A DNA stretch of 64,000 bases from Acidobacteriota bacterium (GCA_033549365.1 JAWSUF010000001.1:558001-622000); one strand, 5' to 3'. Counted from the first letter of the stretch, positions 19,536-28,873 are shown. Numbers and translations are program-made. Notes: generated from the sequence alone by a model not told the origin.

Positions 19536-20879
19536 ATGCATCCCACCCGAATCCTTCCCGCCGCCTGGTGCCTTGTCTCCCTGATTGCGGCGGCCGGCGT
19601 TTTTGCTGAAGAGACACGGCCGGCCTATGCCCTCGAAGGCTGCCGTGTCGTCACCGCCGCCGGCCCCATCCTGGAGAAAGGCGTCGTCGTCATCCGCGAC
19701 GGACTCATCGAGGCCGTCGGCGAATCCGGAAAAATCAAGATCCCGCCCGACGCCGAGGTCGTCGCCGCCGAAGGCCTGACGGCCTATCCCGGCCTCATTC
19801 TCGCACACACGGGGTTCCTTATCGAACGGCCCCGCGAGGAGGCGCCCGAAGGCCGGGCGGCCGCTCTCGCCGCCGCTGCGGCGACAGCCGGGCGGCAAGC
19901 GGAAGAGACGCCGAAATCCCAGCCTCTGACCTGGGCCTTCGACCGGATCAAGCCCCAAACCCAGGTTCTGGAGAACCTGCACCGGAGCGGCGTAACGACG
20001 ATCCTGGTCGCACCGGCACCGGGAATCTTCCAGGGACTGAGCGTCCTTCTCAACCTCAACGGGGACAAGGCCGAACCCATGGTCCTTAAAAACGGCGCCG
20101 CCCTGCATATCAATTTCGCCGTCGAACGCGGCACCTACCCGTCGAGTCCCATGGGGACGATGGCCTTCCTGCGCCAGCATTTTCATAACGCGCTCCATTA
20201 TGCCGAACACCTGTCACGCTACGAAAAGGCCGGACGGGGAATGAAGCGGCCGACCTACGATCCGCTCCTGGAAGCGCTCATCCCCTTCGTCAAAGACCGT
20301 CGCCCCGTCGTCTTCCAGTGCAACGACCAGGAGGACATCAAGCGGGCCCTTCGTCTGGCCGACGAATTCCGGCTGAACGCCATGATCGGAGGGGCCAACG
20401 AGGCTTGGCGCGTCGCCGCCGATCTGAAGAAATCCGGTCGGCCTCTGTTCGTCAGCCTGAATTTCGCGCCGCCTCCCCGAAGCGCTTATACCCATCAGGG
20501 CGAGGATCTGCAGAAGAAGGCCCAAAGCGAGATCTACCCGGCAAACGCCGCCAAGCTGGCCGAGGCCGGCATCCCCTTCGCCCTGACCGCCCTGGGACTC
20601 CCGGACGGAGCCACGGCGCTCAGGAACGTCCGGACTGCGATCAAGGCGGGACTCTCCGCCGATGAGGCCCTCAAGGCCCTGACCATCGTCCCGGCCCGGT
20701 TCCTCGGCGCCGCCGACCGGATCGGCAGCCTGGAGACCGGAAAGATCGCCAATGTGATTCTCGTCCGGGGGGACATCTTCGATGAAAAGGCCCTGGTCGA
20801 GCGGGTCTTTGTCGACGGCCTGTCCTTCACGCCCAAACCCCCGGAAAAGCCAAAAAAACCCGAGGAGAAATCCCGATGA
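19536..20879 (+). CDS. Amidohydrolase-family protein, metal ligands largely lost (first of three paralogs)
   Basis: A 447-residue exported protein with a signal peptide ending FAEE near residue 25 and the amidohydrolase N-terminal strand region. The family landmark PG(L/I)IDxHTH is here YPGLILAHTGF, so the second His of the HxH pair is Gly93. The later ligands are also altered: CNDQED where the active paralog has CHTYQ, and GANEAW where it has FEHAW. It is therefore unlikely to bind the usual two metals and may be a structural partner. The ATG at 19536 follows AAAGGAGG and is preferred over 19518. Its stop overlaps the next start by four bases. Confidence 0.85.
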   Translation: MHPTRILPAAWCLVSLIAAAGVFAEETRPAYALEGCRVVTAAGPILEKGVVVIRDGLIEAVGESGKIKIPPDAEVVAAEGLTAYPGLILAHTGFLIERPREEAPEGRAAALAAAAATAGRQAEETPKSQPLTWAFDRIKPQTQVLENLHRSGVTTILVAPAPGIFQGLSVLLNLNGDKAEPMVLKNGAALHINFAVERGTYPSSPMGTMAFLRQHFHNALHYAEHLSRYEKAGRGMKRPTYDPLLEALIPFVKDRRPVVFQCNDQEDIKRALRLADEFRLNAMIGGANEAWRVAADLKKSGRPLFVSLNFAPPPRSAYTHQGEDLQKKAQSEIYPANAAKLAEAGIPFALTALGLPDGATALRNVRTAIKAGLSADEALKALTIVPARFLGAADRIGSLETGKIANVILVRGDIFDEKALVERVFVDGLSFTPKPPEKPKKPEEKSR

Positions 20880-22210
20880 AAAACGTGCGCCTGTCTTTCC
20901 GCGCCCTTGTCCTGGCGACGGTGTTCGCCGCCCTCGTCTCCCCGGCGGCCGCGGACGGCGGAGGTGACCTGCTCATCAAGAACGGCACGCTCCTGACCGT
21001 CACCGGAGGCGTGATTCCCCGCGGCGACATTCTGATCCAGGGCGGGATCATCCGCAGGATCGGAGAGAACATCCCCGCCCCTCCGGGCATCCGCATCGTC
21101 GACGCCTCGGGGAAATATGTCATGCCGGGGATCATCGACTCCCACACACACATCGCGCTCTCCGGAACGAACGAGGGAACCGAAGCCATCGTTCCCGAGG
21201 TCGACATGGCCGATGTCGTCCACGCCGACGACGTATCCATTCTGACCGCCCTCAGCGGCGGCGTGACGATGGTCCACACCATGCACGGCAGCGCCAATCC
21301 GATCGGCGGGCAAAACGTGACCCTCAAGACGAAGTGGGGGCGCCCCTCTGAAGAGCTCGTCGTCCGCGAGGCGACGCCGACTCTGAAATTCGCCCTCGGT
21401 GAAAACGTCAAACAGTCCAACCGGCAAATCGCCTTCAATGTCCCGCGCCGCTACCCCGCGACACGGATGGGCGCCAACGCCATCATCCGGCGTGAATTCC
21501 AGAAAGCCCGGGACTACATGGCCCGCTGGGAGCGGTATGAGCGACTGAAGGCCTCGAAAAATCCGCCGAAAAACCTGCTCCCGCCCCGAAAAGACCTGGC
21601 CCTGGAGGTTCTGGCCGCGATGCTTCGCGGCGAGATTGTCGCCCGCTGCCATACCTACCAGGCCACGGAAACCCTGGAATTTCTGGAACTCTCCCGGGAA
21701 TTCGGGTTCAAGATCGGCGCCTTCGAACACGCCTGGGAGGCCTACAAGATCGCCGACGAACTGGCCGAAGCCGGGATCGGCATCTCCATTTTCGCCGACA
21801 GCTGGGCCTATAAGATGGAAGCGGCCGAGGGCATTGCACCCACAGCGGCCTATTGCGCACAGCGCGGCGTTCTCGTCTCCATCAACTCCGACAGCGGAGA
21901 GCGCATCCGGCGCCTGTTCAACGACGCCGGGAAAGCCGTGAAATCCGGCCTGTCTCCTGAAGAAGCTCTCAAGCTCATCACCATCAATCCGGCCATTCAG
22001 ATGGGCGTCGAAAAAATCGCAGGCAGCCTCGAAGTCGGCAAGCACGGCGACATCGCCGTCTTCAACGAACACCCGATGAGCGCCTACGCCCGCTGCGACA
22101 TGACCGTGATCGAAGGCGAAATCTACTTCGACCGCGAACAATATCTCAAGGACCGGGAGGCCGCGGTCGAAAAAGGCGGGGCCGAAAGCGTGACGGGAGG
22201 CACCCGATGA
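20876..22210 (+). CDS. Amidohydrolase, catalytically complete (second paralog)
   Basis: A 444-residue exported protein with a signal peptide to about residue 26. It keeps the full set of metal and catalytic residues of the amidohydrolase superfamily: H90 and H92 in IIDSHTHIALSG, H259 in ARCHTYQ, H285 in AFEHAWEAY and D339 in SINSDSG. Relatives include imidazolonepropionase-like and dipeptidase-like enzymes that cleave amide bonds in cyclic or dipeptide substrates. It lies between two paralogs lacking these residues, and all genes overlap by ATGA. The periplasm is the expected site. The substrate is unknown; the downstream M20 peptidase suggests an amino-acid or peptide conjugate. Confidence 0.9.
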   Translation: MKNVRLSFRALVLATVFAALVSPAAADGGGDLLIKNGTLLTVTGGVIPRGDILIQGGIIRRIGENIPAPPGIRIVDASGKYVMPGIIDSHTHIALSGTNEGTEAIVPEVDMADVVHADDVSILTALSGGVTMVHTMHGSANPIGGQNVTLKTKWGRPSEELVVREATPTLKFALGENVKQSNRQIAFNVPRRYPATRMGANAIIRREFQKARDYMARWERYERLKASKNPPKNLLPPRKDLALEVLAAMLRGEIVARCHTYQATETLEFLELSREFGFKIGAFEHAWEAYKIADELAEAGIGISIFADSWAYKMEAAEGIAPTAAYCAQRGVLVSINSDSGERIRRLFNDAGKAVKSGLSPEEALKLITINPAIQMGVEKIAGSLEVGKHGDIAVFNEHPMSAYARCDMTVIEGEIYFDREQYLKDREAAVEKGGAESVTGGTR

Positions 22211-23502
22211 GAAAACATCGCATCACGGCGATTTTGTTGGCCGGTCTGGTCGTTTCAACTTTCACAAGCCTGTCCGCCGCGCCGGCCGAAGACAAGGTCC
22301 TGGCCGTCACGGGCGCCCGGATCGTCACCGTGTCGGGGCCGGAGATCGCCAAGGGAACCCTTCTCGTCCGGAACGGCCGGATCGAAGCCGTCGGCGCCGA
22401 CATTGCCATCCCCGATGGCGCCGAGATCATCAACGCCTCGGGCCTTACGGCTTATCCCGGGATGATCGATGCCTATTCTTCCCTGGGACTCGTCGAGATC
22501 AGCGGTGTGGCCGCGACCGTCGACAACCGGGAGACGGGCCGGATCAACCCCCAGGCCCGCTCCCTCGAAGCCATCCGCTACGACTCCATGCACATCCCCA
22601 TCGCCCGGTCGAACGGCATAACGGCCGCCCTGGTCGCCCCTTCGGGCGGCGTCATTGCGGGTCAGAGCTGCCTGCTCGGACTCGACGGCTGGACTCATCG
22701 AGACATGGCCATCAAGAGTCCGGCATTCCTTCACGTCGAGCTTCCGGGTATCCCCCGGCGGGGCGGTTTCGCGGCCCTGTTCGCAGGACAACCCCGCGAA
22801 ACCGCGGATCAAATCCTCAAGGAGCTCAAGGCACTTTTCGACGGAGCCCGCCATTACAAGAAAATGCGGGAGGCCGCAGCCGCGAACCTTACCCTCCCCC
22901 ATCCGCAGTTCGACGAAACGTCCGAGGCGCTTCTTCCCGTCATCGACGGCGCGCTGCCTCTCATGATCTCCGTCCAGGCCGAAAAGGACATTCTGGCCGC
23001 GATCAAGTTCGTCAAGGAGCAAAACGTCAGGGCCGTCTTTTACGGCGCCCACCAGGCCTGGAAGGCGGCCGCGGCCGTCAAGGAATCGGGCATTCCCGTC
23101 GTTTTCGGATCGCTCTACGAAATGTCCCCGGTCTGGGAAGACGGCTACGACTCTCTCTACAGAAATCCCGCGATTCTTCACGAAGCCGGGGTCAAGATCG
23201 CTTTTTCGTCCTCGAGCGCCGGCGTCGCCAAGGATCTTCCCTATCATGCCGCCAAGGCGGCCGCTTTCGGGCTCGACCGGACGGAGGCTCTCCGGGCCGT
23301 CACGCTGAACACGGCCGAGATTCTGGGCCTGGGCGATTCTCTCGGCAGCCTGGATCCCGGCAAGAGGGCCGATATCGTCCTGGCTGACGGCGACATCCTC
23401 GAACTCGGAACGAAGATCGAACGGGTCTTCATCGCCGGAAAAGAGGCCGACCTGTCCAACCGCTACACCGAACTCCTCGATAAATTCCGGAGGGACAAAT
23501 GA
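22207..23502 (+). CDS. Amidohydrolase-family protein, metal ligands lost (third paralog)
   Basis: A 431-residue exported protein with a signal peptide ending SAAPA near residue 27. It aligns end to end with the two upstream paralogs. The HxH segment is YPGMIDAYSSLGL (Tyr90 and Ser92 replace both His). The later His positions read SVQAEKD and YGAHQAWK, and the final Asp region is SSSSAGVA. All usual ligands are missing, so it is probably a non-catalytic subunit or has a different chemistry. Its ATG overlaps the stop of the active paralog, and its own stop overlaps the start of the M20 peptidase. Confidence 0.85.
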   Translation: MRKHRITAILLAGLVVSTFTSLSAAPAEDKVLAVTGARIVTVSGPEIAKGTLLVRNGRIEAVGADIAIPDGAEIINASGLTAYPGMIDAYSSLGLVEISGVAATVDNRETGRINPQARSLEAIRYDSMHIPIARSNGITAALVAPSGGVIAGQSCLLGLDGWTHRDMAIKSPAFLHVELPGIPRRGGFAALFAGQPRETADQILKELKALFDGARHYKKMREAAAANLTLPHPQFDETSEALLPVIDGALPLMISVQAEKDILAAIKFVKEQNVRAVFYGAHQAWKAAAAVKESGIPVVFGSLYEMSPVWEDGYDSLYRNPAILHEAGVKIAFSSSSAGVAKDLPYHAAKAAAFGLDRTEALRAVTLNTAEILGLGDSLGSLDPGKRADIVLADGDILELGTKIERVFIAGKEADLSNRYTELLDKFRRDK

Positions 23503-25040
23503 ACATAAAGCCTCGATTTTTTGCCTCGGCGGTCCTGGCCGCCGTTCTTGTGATCGGATGGCTTCCGTCCACGGACATCGAAGCCGCTCCCAAGGTCAAA
23601 ATCTCCAAGGAAAAGGCCGCCGTCCTCGACTGGCTGAGCGATCCCGGAGTCGTCGAACGCTTCGGACGGATTTCGGACGCCATCTGGTCTTATGCCGAGC
23701 TCGGTCTCCAGGAATTCAAATCGGCCCGGCTGCTGGCCGACACCCTCGAAAGCGAGGGTTTCACCGTCGACCGCGGTTTGGCCGGCATGCCGACCTGCTT
23801 CACGGCAAGCTACGGCTCGGGAAAACCCGTGATCGGCATCCTCGGCGAATATGACGCCCTGCCCATGCTCTCACAGAAGGGCGGGGTCCCCTACCAGGAT
23901 CCCATCGTCGCGGGAGCGCCGGGCCACGGCTGCGGGCACAACGCCATGGGCACGGCGGGAATCGCCGCGGCCATCGCCGTGAAGCGGGCCATGGAGGCTC
24001 ACGGCATCAAGGGGACGATCAAGTTCTTCGGCTCGCCGGCCGAGGAGATCGTCGTCAGCCGCCCCTACATGATCCGGGCCGGCCTGTTCGACGGGGTGGA
24101 CGCCGTGATCGACAACCACAGCTCGAGCGGCTTCGGCACGGGCTACGGCCGCGGCGGGAACGCTCTGTTTTCCTCCGTGTTCACGTTCCGCGGCAAGACG
24201 GCTCACAGCGCCGGGGCGCCCTGGGCGGGCCGGAGCGCCCTCGACGCCGTCGAGATCATGAACGTGGCCGCCAATTACCTCCGCGAACATCTTCATCTCT
24301 CCCAGCGCCTGCATTATGTGATTCTCCAGGGCGGAGAGGCGCCCAACGTCGTGCCGGACAAGGCCTCGGTCTGGTATTACGTCCGCAACACCGATGAACG
24401 GCTCGGGGACATGTACACCCGGGTCATGGACTGCGCCCGAGCCGGCGCCCTGGCCTCAGGCACGGAGCTCGAATCCGTCCGGGTCATCAGCGCCGTCCAC
24501 CAGCGGCACGCCAACAAGGCCGCGGCCGAGCTCTTTCAGAAAAACATCGAACTCGTCGGCATGCCGGAATGGTCCGAGGAAGAGCATGCTTTCGCCAAGG
24601 CGCTCCAGAAAGAACTCGGAGCCCCGGAAATCGGGATGCCTTCCGAGGTCGGTCAACTCAGGGAACCGCGCGGGGACGCCATGGGGGGCGGATCGTCCGA
24701 CGTCGGCGACGTCACCCTGATCGCCCCAACGGCGACCATCGTTTTTCCGGGCCAGGTCCCGGGCTCGATCGGCCACCACTGGTCGTCGGTCGCCTCGAAT
24801 TACGGAACGGCGACCTGGAAAGGGCTGAACGCCGGGGCCAAGGCCATGGCCGCCTCGGCCGTCGATCTTCTGACCTCTCCGGCCGAATTGAAAAAGCTAC
24901 GGACGGAATTCGAGGCCTATACGGCGAAGAACCCCTACAAGTCCTTTCTCCCGGCCGACGCCGTTCCGCCTCTCGACATCAACGAGGAACTCATGAACAA
25001 GTTCCGCCCGCTCCTGGAGAAACACGCCGTTAAAAAATAG
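23499..25040 (+). CDS. M20-family metallopeptidase, AbgB-like
   Basis: A 513-residue exported enzyme; the hydrophobic N-terminus ends near residue 28 (IEA). The M20 zinc residues are visible in ILGEYDALP, GHGCGHNAMGTA and SPAEEIV, with the dimerisation domain in the middle (GKTAHSAGAPWAGRSALDAV). It resembles the B subunit of p-aminobenzoyl-glutamate hydrolase and related amidases that free an amino acid from an acyl or aryl amide. It ends a four-gene operon of overlapping genes and probably acts in the periplasm after the amidohydrolases. No partner AbgA is seen. Confidence 0.9.
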   Translation: MNIKPRFFASAVLAAVLVIGWLPSTDIEAAPKVKISKEKAAVLDWLSDPGVVERFGRISDAIWSYAELGLQEFKSARLLADTLESEGFTVDRGLAGMPTCFTASYGSGKPVIGILGEYDALPMLSQKGGVPYQDPIVAGAPGHGCGHNAMGTAGIAAAIAVKRAMEAHGIKGTIKFFGSPAEEIVVSRPYMIRAGLFDGVDAVIDNHSSSGFGTGYGRGGNALFSSVFTFRGKTAHSAGAPWAGRSALDAVEIMNVAANYLREHLHLSQRLHYVILQGGEAPNVVPDKASVWYYVRNTDERLGDMYTRVMDCARAGALASGTELESVRVISAVHQRHANKAAAELFQKNIELVGMPEWSEEEHAFAKALQKELGAPEIGMPSEVGQLREPRGDAMGGGSSDVGDVTLIAPTATIVFPGQVPGSIGHHWSSVASNYGTATWKGLNAGAKAMAASAVDLLTSPAELKKLRTEFEAYTAKNPYKSFLPADAVPPLDINEELMNKFRPLLEKHAVKK

Positions 25041-25078
25041 CCCGAACGATTCGCGTTAAGTCAAAGCGCAGCAATCCC

Positions 25079-26230
25079 TCATTGGAGAAGCGGGGATTGA
25101 ACGATGTATTCGAAAAGAATTGAAGCCGCAAGCTCATGGCCCCTTTCATTCAAATGCATATCGTAAGTGAAATGAAAAGGTTTCTTGGACTTTGAGTATT
25201 CACGTCGGAATTCATGGACCAGGGATAAAAAGGGGACATCCGCTTTTTGACAGAATCTTTCGAGCCTTCGATCGGTCATGTCGAAATCCCAGTCGTCCTG
25301 ATGAGAATCCGGGCTTATGGTCCTGACATATCTCCATCGGCTCTTCTCATCCCCCATTCTCCAAAACTCAGGAAAAGACACAAGGAGAAACTCCGATCCC
25401 GCCTCTAGGGAGATATCCCGGGCCTGCAGAATGTGTTTTTGGGAGTTATTCCAGGCATCCTTCCATCGTCCGGCATGTTGATGAGAGAAGATGAGCATGC
25501 TCGCATGAACAAACCTGTTTTCGTCAAGATCAGCGTGTTTTCGCGTTTGAATTCCCTGAACCCAGCGGGCCGTTTTCAAAGCAAGGATTTGGTTGAATCG
25601 GGATTTTTCGAGCAGCAGATAGCGTGGATACAAGACGCTCAGATCTTCGACATGTTCTTTCCGAAGCGCATTTTGACGCTTCTGGTCGGCGGCTCCATGA
25701 GGATCGTCGTCGATAGGATCATTGCTCAAGAACTGCATAAGGACCAGATCCGGCTGAAAACATAATCCGATATCCCTGAGGACCTCCAGGTTTTTGACGG
25801 CTCCGTTCCCCGACCTGCCGAAGGCGAGGACTTCCACGCGGGAGTCATGGAATTCGTTGAGCTTTCGTTCCAGGATTTTAGCAAAGTTCTTAGAAATGGG
25901 AACTTCCTTGGCCTCGACAAAGGAATCTCCGACAACAACAATCCGGAATGTTCCATCAGGTTTGTGAACACCATAGTCATAATCGTGGAATCCCAGCCGA
26001 TTTCTCGAGGATACATTATGGAATTCCTTTACTGCACCGAGGGGGCCGGACCAAACAAAGGCTCCGGGCGGAATATTCTCGTAATCGCCGGAAGTCACGA
26101 AAGATATCGGATTCCCCTTCGGCAGCCCGGTGATGCGTTCCCAGAAAACACGGGAGATCATTTCCGTCCCGGCTAAAGCCAGAAGGATGCCCACAAGCAG
26201 CAAGGCCGATTTTTCCAGCCACTTTTTCAT
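25079..26230 (-). CDS. SGNH/GDSL-type hydrolase, membrane-anchored
   Basis: A 383-residue protein with an N-terminal membrane segment (KKWLEKSALLLVGILLALAG). The SGNH blocks are present: Ser in VVGDSFVEAK near residue 100, Gly in GRSGNGAV, Asn in FLSNDP, and the Asp/His pair in DMHLNERGHEL near the C-terminus. Members de-esterify or transfer acyl groups on extracellular polymers. The ATG at 26230 is chosen because an extended -10 promoter lies 16 bases upstream, which excludes the earlier in-frame starts at 26401 and 26257. It is divergent from the carbamoyltransferase cluster, where such hydrolases are often found. Confidence 0.82.
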   Translation of the reverse strand: MKKWLEKSALLLVGILLALAGTEMISRVFWERITGLPKGNPISFVTSGDYENIPPGAFVWSGPLGAVKEFHNVSSRNRLGFHDYDYGVHKPDGTFRIVVVGDSFVEAKEVPISKNFAKILERKLNEFHDSRVEVLAFGRSGNGAVKNLEVLRDIGLCFQPDLVLMQFLSNDPIDDDPHGAADQKRQNALRKEHVEDLSVLYPRYLLLEKSRFNQILALKTARWVQGIQTRKHADLDENRFVHASMLIFSHQHAGRWKDAWNNSQKHILQARDISLEAGSEFLLVSFPEFWRMGDEKSRWRYVRTISPDSHQDDWDFDMTDRRLERFCQKADVPFLSLVHEFRREYSKSKKPFHFTYDMHLNERGHELAASILFEYIVQSPLLQ

Positions 26231-26245
26231 GTTAGACGGGCGGGA

Positions 26246-26251
26246 ATTATA
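26246..26251 (-). promoter_or_regulatory. Extended -10 promoter of the SGNH hydrolase gene
   Basis: A perfect TATAAT preceded by TGT on the reverse strand, giving TGnTATAAT. No -35 box is evident, which is usual for extended -10 promoters. Confidence 0.5.
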
Positions 26252-26307
26252 ACACATTTCACCGCCGGAATCATGGCGCAGCGGCGTTTCCCCCTGACGA
26301 ATGTTTT

Positions 26308-26336
26308 TTGACAGAGAGGGGGTTTTCCAGTAGAAT
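26308..26336 (+). promoter_or_regulatory. Promoter of the SxtJ-like/carbamoyltransferase operon
   Basis: TTGACA (26308-26313), 17 bases, TAGAAT (26331-26336). The -35 is perfect and the -10 matches five of six. The start at 26364 is 28 bases downstream. It faces away from the SGNH promoter. Confidence 0.7.
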
Positions 26337-26363
26337 GTGGCGTCGAAATTAGCTGAGACCAAA

Positions 26364-26891
26364 ATGGATTTTCTTTCAACCCTTATTCTGATTCTGCTCA
26401 CATTGGTTTCCTATAGCGGCGGCGCCGTCGGCAAAGCCGGGAAATCCGTCGAGCTGAGACCGAGATTTCTGGATCTATTCCTGGTTCTTGTTCTTTGGGG
26501 CGGTGCCCTTTATTCCAGGAACCTGCTGGAATTGAATCCTTGGCTGATTGTTCTGATCTGGATGGCCGCGGCATGCCTGGTCGGAATCATGGCGGTATGG
26601 GCCGGAAGGCCGGATGCAGCGCCGGTCCCTCCCATAAAAGGCGGGAACGAACTCCATCCTTCTTCCCTGAAAAGGTTGATGGCTCGATGGGCGGCGTTTT
26701 CGAAACGGCTGGGATCTTTCCAGGGCCGAATGCTCCTGTCCTTCCTCTATTTTCTGGTCGTGGCACCTTTTGCGGTGGGAATCCGTCTGCTGGGCGATCC
26801 TCTTCAGCTCAAGCCCCGCACGAGCCCCTCGTTCTGGAATAAGCGGGAAGATTCCGGTGTCGATATGGGATCGATGAGGAGACAATTCTGA
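26364..26891 (+). CDS. SxtJ-like membrane protein
   Basis: A 175-residue protein with three to four hydrophobic segments. The C-terminal half (GRMLLSFLYFLVVAPFAVG, IRLLGDPLQLK, SFWNKRED) follows the pattern of the SxtJ family of small membrane proteins found beside carbamoyltransferases. The ATG at 26364 is preferred over the upstream GTG at 26337, which lies at the -10 box. Its stop shares one base with the next start (TGATG), so translation is coupled. Its role is unknown; context suggests support of a carbamoylated surface product at the membrane. Confidence 0.7.
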   Translation: MDFLSTLILILLTLVSYSGGAVGKAGKSVELRPRFLDLFLVLVLWGGALYSRNLLELNPWLIVLIWMAAACLVGIMAVWAGRPDAAPVPPIKGGNELHPSSLKRLMARWAAFSKRLGSFQGRMLLSFLYFLVVAPFAVGIRLLGDPLQLKPRTSPSFWNKREDSGVDMGSMRRQF

Positions 26892-28666
26892 TGGTGGTGT
26901 TGGGAATCTCCTGTTTCTATCACGATGCGGCCGCTGCGCTTGTTCGGGACGGCCGGCTTGTGGCGGCGGCGGAGGAGGAACGGTTCACACGGATCAAACA
27001 TGACTTCGATTTTCCCAAAGAAGCCGTCCGGTTCTGCCTGGACGAGGCCGGGCTGTCGATTCATGACGTGGATTATGTCGTGTTTTACGAGAAGCCGTTT
27101 CATAAATTCGAACGCATTCTCATGTCGTCCATGCAGACATTTCCGAAATCCTGGAAGGTTTTCCGCGAGTCCATGATCACATGGCTGGGCGACAAACTCT
27201 GGCTGAAGAACATCATTCGGGATCAGTTAAAAATCGACGACGGCAAGATCCTGTTCAGCGAACACCATCTGTCCCATGCCGCAAGCGCGTTTTATCCCTC
27301 GCCGTTCGAAGAGGCCGCGATTCTCACCGTGGACGGCGTCGGGGAATGGACGACGGCTTCCATGGGAACCGGAAAGGGCAACGCCATCACGCTCCTGAAT
27401 GAGATCCGCTTCCCCCATTCCCTGGGCCTCCTGTACAGTGCTTTCACGGCTTTTCTGGGGTTCAAGGTCAACGAGGGCGAATACAAAGTCATGGGGATGG
27501 CTCCCTACGGAAAACCCCGGTATTTGGACAAAATCTTCGACCATCTGATGCACGTGGCGCCGGACGGCTCGTTCCGGTTGAACATGGATTATTTTTGCTT
27601 CCATTATTCGGATCATCGGGCTTTCACCGCGAAATTCGAAAAGTTGTTCGGCCCGCCGCGAAAACCCGAAAGCTTTTTTTTCACGTCCACGACCCGGTAT
27701 CCGTCCTATTTCGGGGAAAAGCCGTCGAATTTCGCGGAACTCTGCCGGGAAAATGAACACTATGCCGACATCGCCGCCAGCATCCAGAAGGCGACGGAAG
27801 AGGTGATCCTGAAGCTGGCAAATTCGCTGCATCAAAAGACAGGATTGAAAAAGCTCTGTCTGGCCGGAGGCGTGGCCCTGAATTCCGTGGCCAACGGGCG
27901 AATCCTGCGTGAGACCCCCTTTGAAGAGATCTTCATTCAGCCCGCCGCGGGAGACGGCGGCGCCGCGCTGGGGGCCGCTCTTCATATGCAGCATGGCGTC
28001 CTGGGGCAACCTCGACATTTCATCCTGGAACATGCTTATTGGGGAAAGGCCTACTCCAACGGAGATATCCGGAGTTTTCTGGACGGCCGCGGGATTCCCT
28101 ATGAGCATTACGATGACGAGGACAAGCTGACGGACAGGGTCGCCGAGCACATTCAAAACGGAAAGGTCATTGGGCTGTTTCAGGGAAGATTTGAATGGGG
28201 ACCGCGGGCTCTCGGCAACCGAAGCATCCTGGCCGATCCTCGAAGCGAGGACATGAAGGATCTGGTCAATATCAAAATCAAATTCCGGGAGCCTTTCCGG
28301 CCCTTCGCCCCCGTTATCCTTGAAGATCACATCGGGGATTATTTCCAGGGCGAAAACATCGCCGGACAGTACCCCGCCCGATACATGCTGCTTGTTTTAC
28401 CGCTCAAGGAGGACAAGGCCGAGTCCGTCAGCGCCGTGAACCACATGGGAACGGGACGGCTTCAGTCCGTCCGTAAGGAATGGAATCCCCGGTATTATCA
28501 AATCGTTGAAAAATTCGGAGCCGCCACGGGAGTCCCCGTTCTCTTGAATACCTCCTTCAACCTGAGGGGCGAACCGATCGTCACGACTCCGGCCAACGCC
28601 TTCAATACATTCAGCCAGAGCGGCATCGATTATCTCGTCATGGAGAATTTTCTTGTCGGCAAGTAA
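26891..28666 (+). CDS. Carbamoyltransferase (NodU/CmcH/TobZ family)
   Basis: A 591-residue protein of the two-domain O-carbamoyltransferase family. It starts VVLGISCFYHDAAAALVRDG, a motif of the YrdC-like/Kae1-like fold. FSEHHLSHAASAFYPSPFEE carries the metal-binding His pair, and AGGVALNSVANGRIL and FEWGPRALGNRSI are family signatures. The C-terminal region has LLNTSFNLRGEPIV. It transfers carbamoyl from carbamoyl phosphate to a hydroxyl of a sugar or similar acceptor. Nearby SxtJ-like, DUF5989 and SGNH genes suggest a cell-surface glycan as acceptor. This is inferred, not shown. Confidence 0.95.
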   Translation: MVVLGISCFYHDAAAALVRDGRLVAAAEEERFTRIKHDFDFPKEAVRFCLDEAGLSIHDVDYVVFYEKPFHKFERILMSSMQTFPKSWKVFRESMITWLGDKLWLKNIIRDQLKIDDGKILFSEHHLSHAASAFYPSPFEEAAILTVDGVGEWTTASMGTGKGNAITLLNEIRFPHSLGLLYSAFTAFLGFKVNEGEYKVMGMAPYGKPRYLDKIFDHLMHVAPDGSFRLNMDYFCFHYSDHRAFTAKFEKLFGPPRKPESFFFTSTTRYPSYFGEKPSNFAELCRENEHYADIAASIQKATEEVILKLANSLHQKTGLKKLCLAGGVALNSVANGRILRETPFEEIFIQPAAGDGGAALGAALHMQHGVLGQPRHFILEHAYWGKAYSNGDIRSFLDGRGIPYEHYDDEDKLTDRVAEHIQNGKVIGLFQGRFEWGPRALGNRSILADPRSEDMKDLVNIKIKFREPFRPFAPVILEDHIGDYFQGENIAGQYPARYMLLVLPLKEDKAESVSAVNHMGTGRLQSVRKEWNPRYYQIVEKFGAATGVPVLLNTSFNLRGEPIVTTPANAFNTFSQSGIDYLVMENFLVGK

Positions 28667-28693
28667 TTCGAATTCCTCCGGAAGGATGGCCTG

Positions 28694-28873
28694 ATGGGTT
28701 CCGTACGCAGGTTTTTCTCGAGGTTCGGCGTGATTCACGAGCTCATGGTGTTCCTGTGGAAACGAAAGCTATGGTGGATGATGCCCATGGTTTTGATTCT
28801 TGTGCTTTTCGGCCTTCTCCTGGTTTTCAGCCAGAGCTCGGTTATCGCGCCGTTCATCTATACAATTTTCTAA
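28694..28873 (+). CDS. DUF5989-family small membrane protein
   Basis: A 59-residue protein starting at ATG 28694 with GGAAGGA upstream: MGSVRRFFSRFGVIHELMVF, then LWKRKLWWMMPMVLIL and ending SSVIAPFIYTIF. The WxxRKxWW segment, single long membrane helix and APFIYT ending match the DUF5989 family, which is regularly encoded next to carbamoyltransferases and SxtJ-like proteins. It is 27 bases downstream of the carbamoyltransferase and its stop directly abuts the convergent prolyl oligopeptidase stop. Its function is unknown. The family assignment is from memory of its pattern and context. Confidence 0.78.
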   Translation: MGSVRRFFSRFGVIHELMVFLWKRKLWWMMPMVLILVLFGLLLVFSQSSVIAPFIYTIF

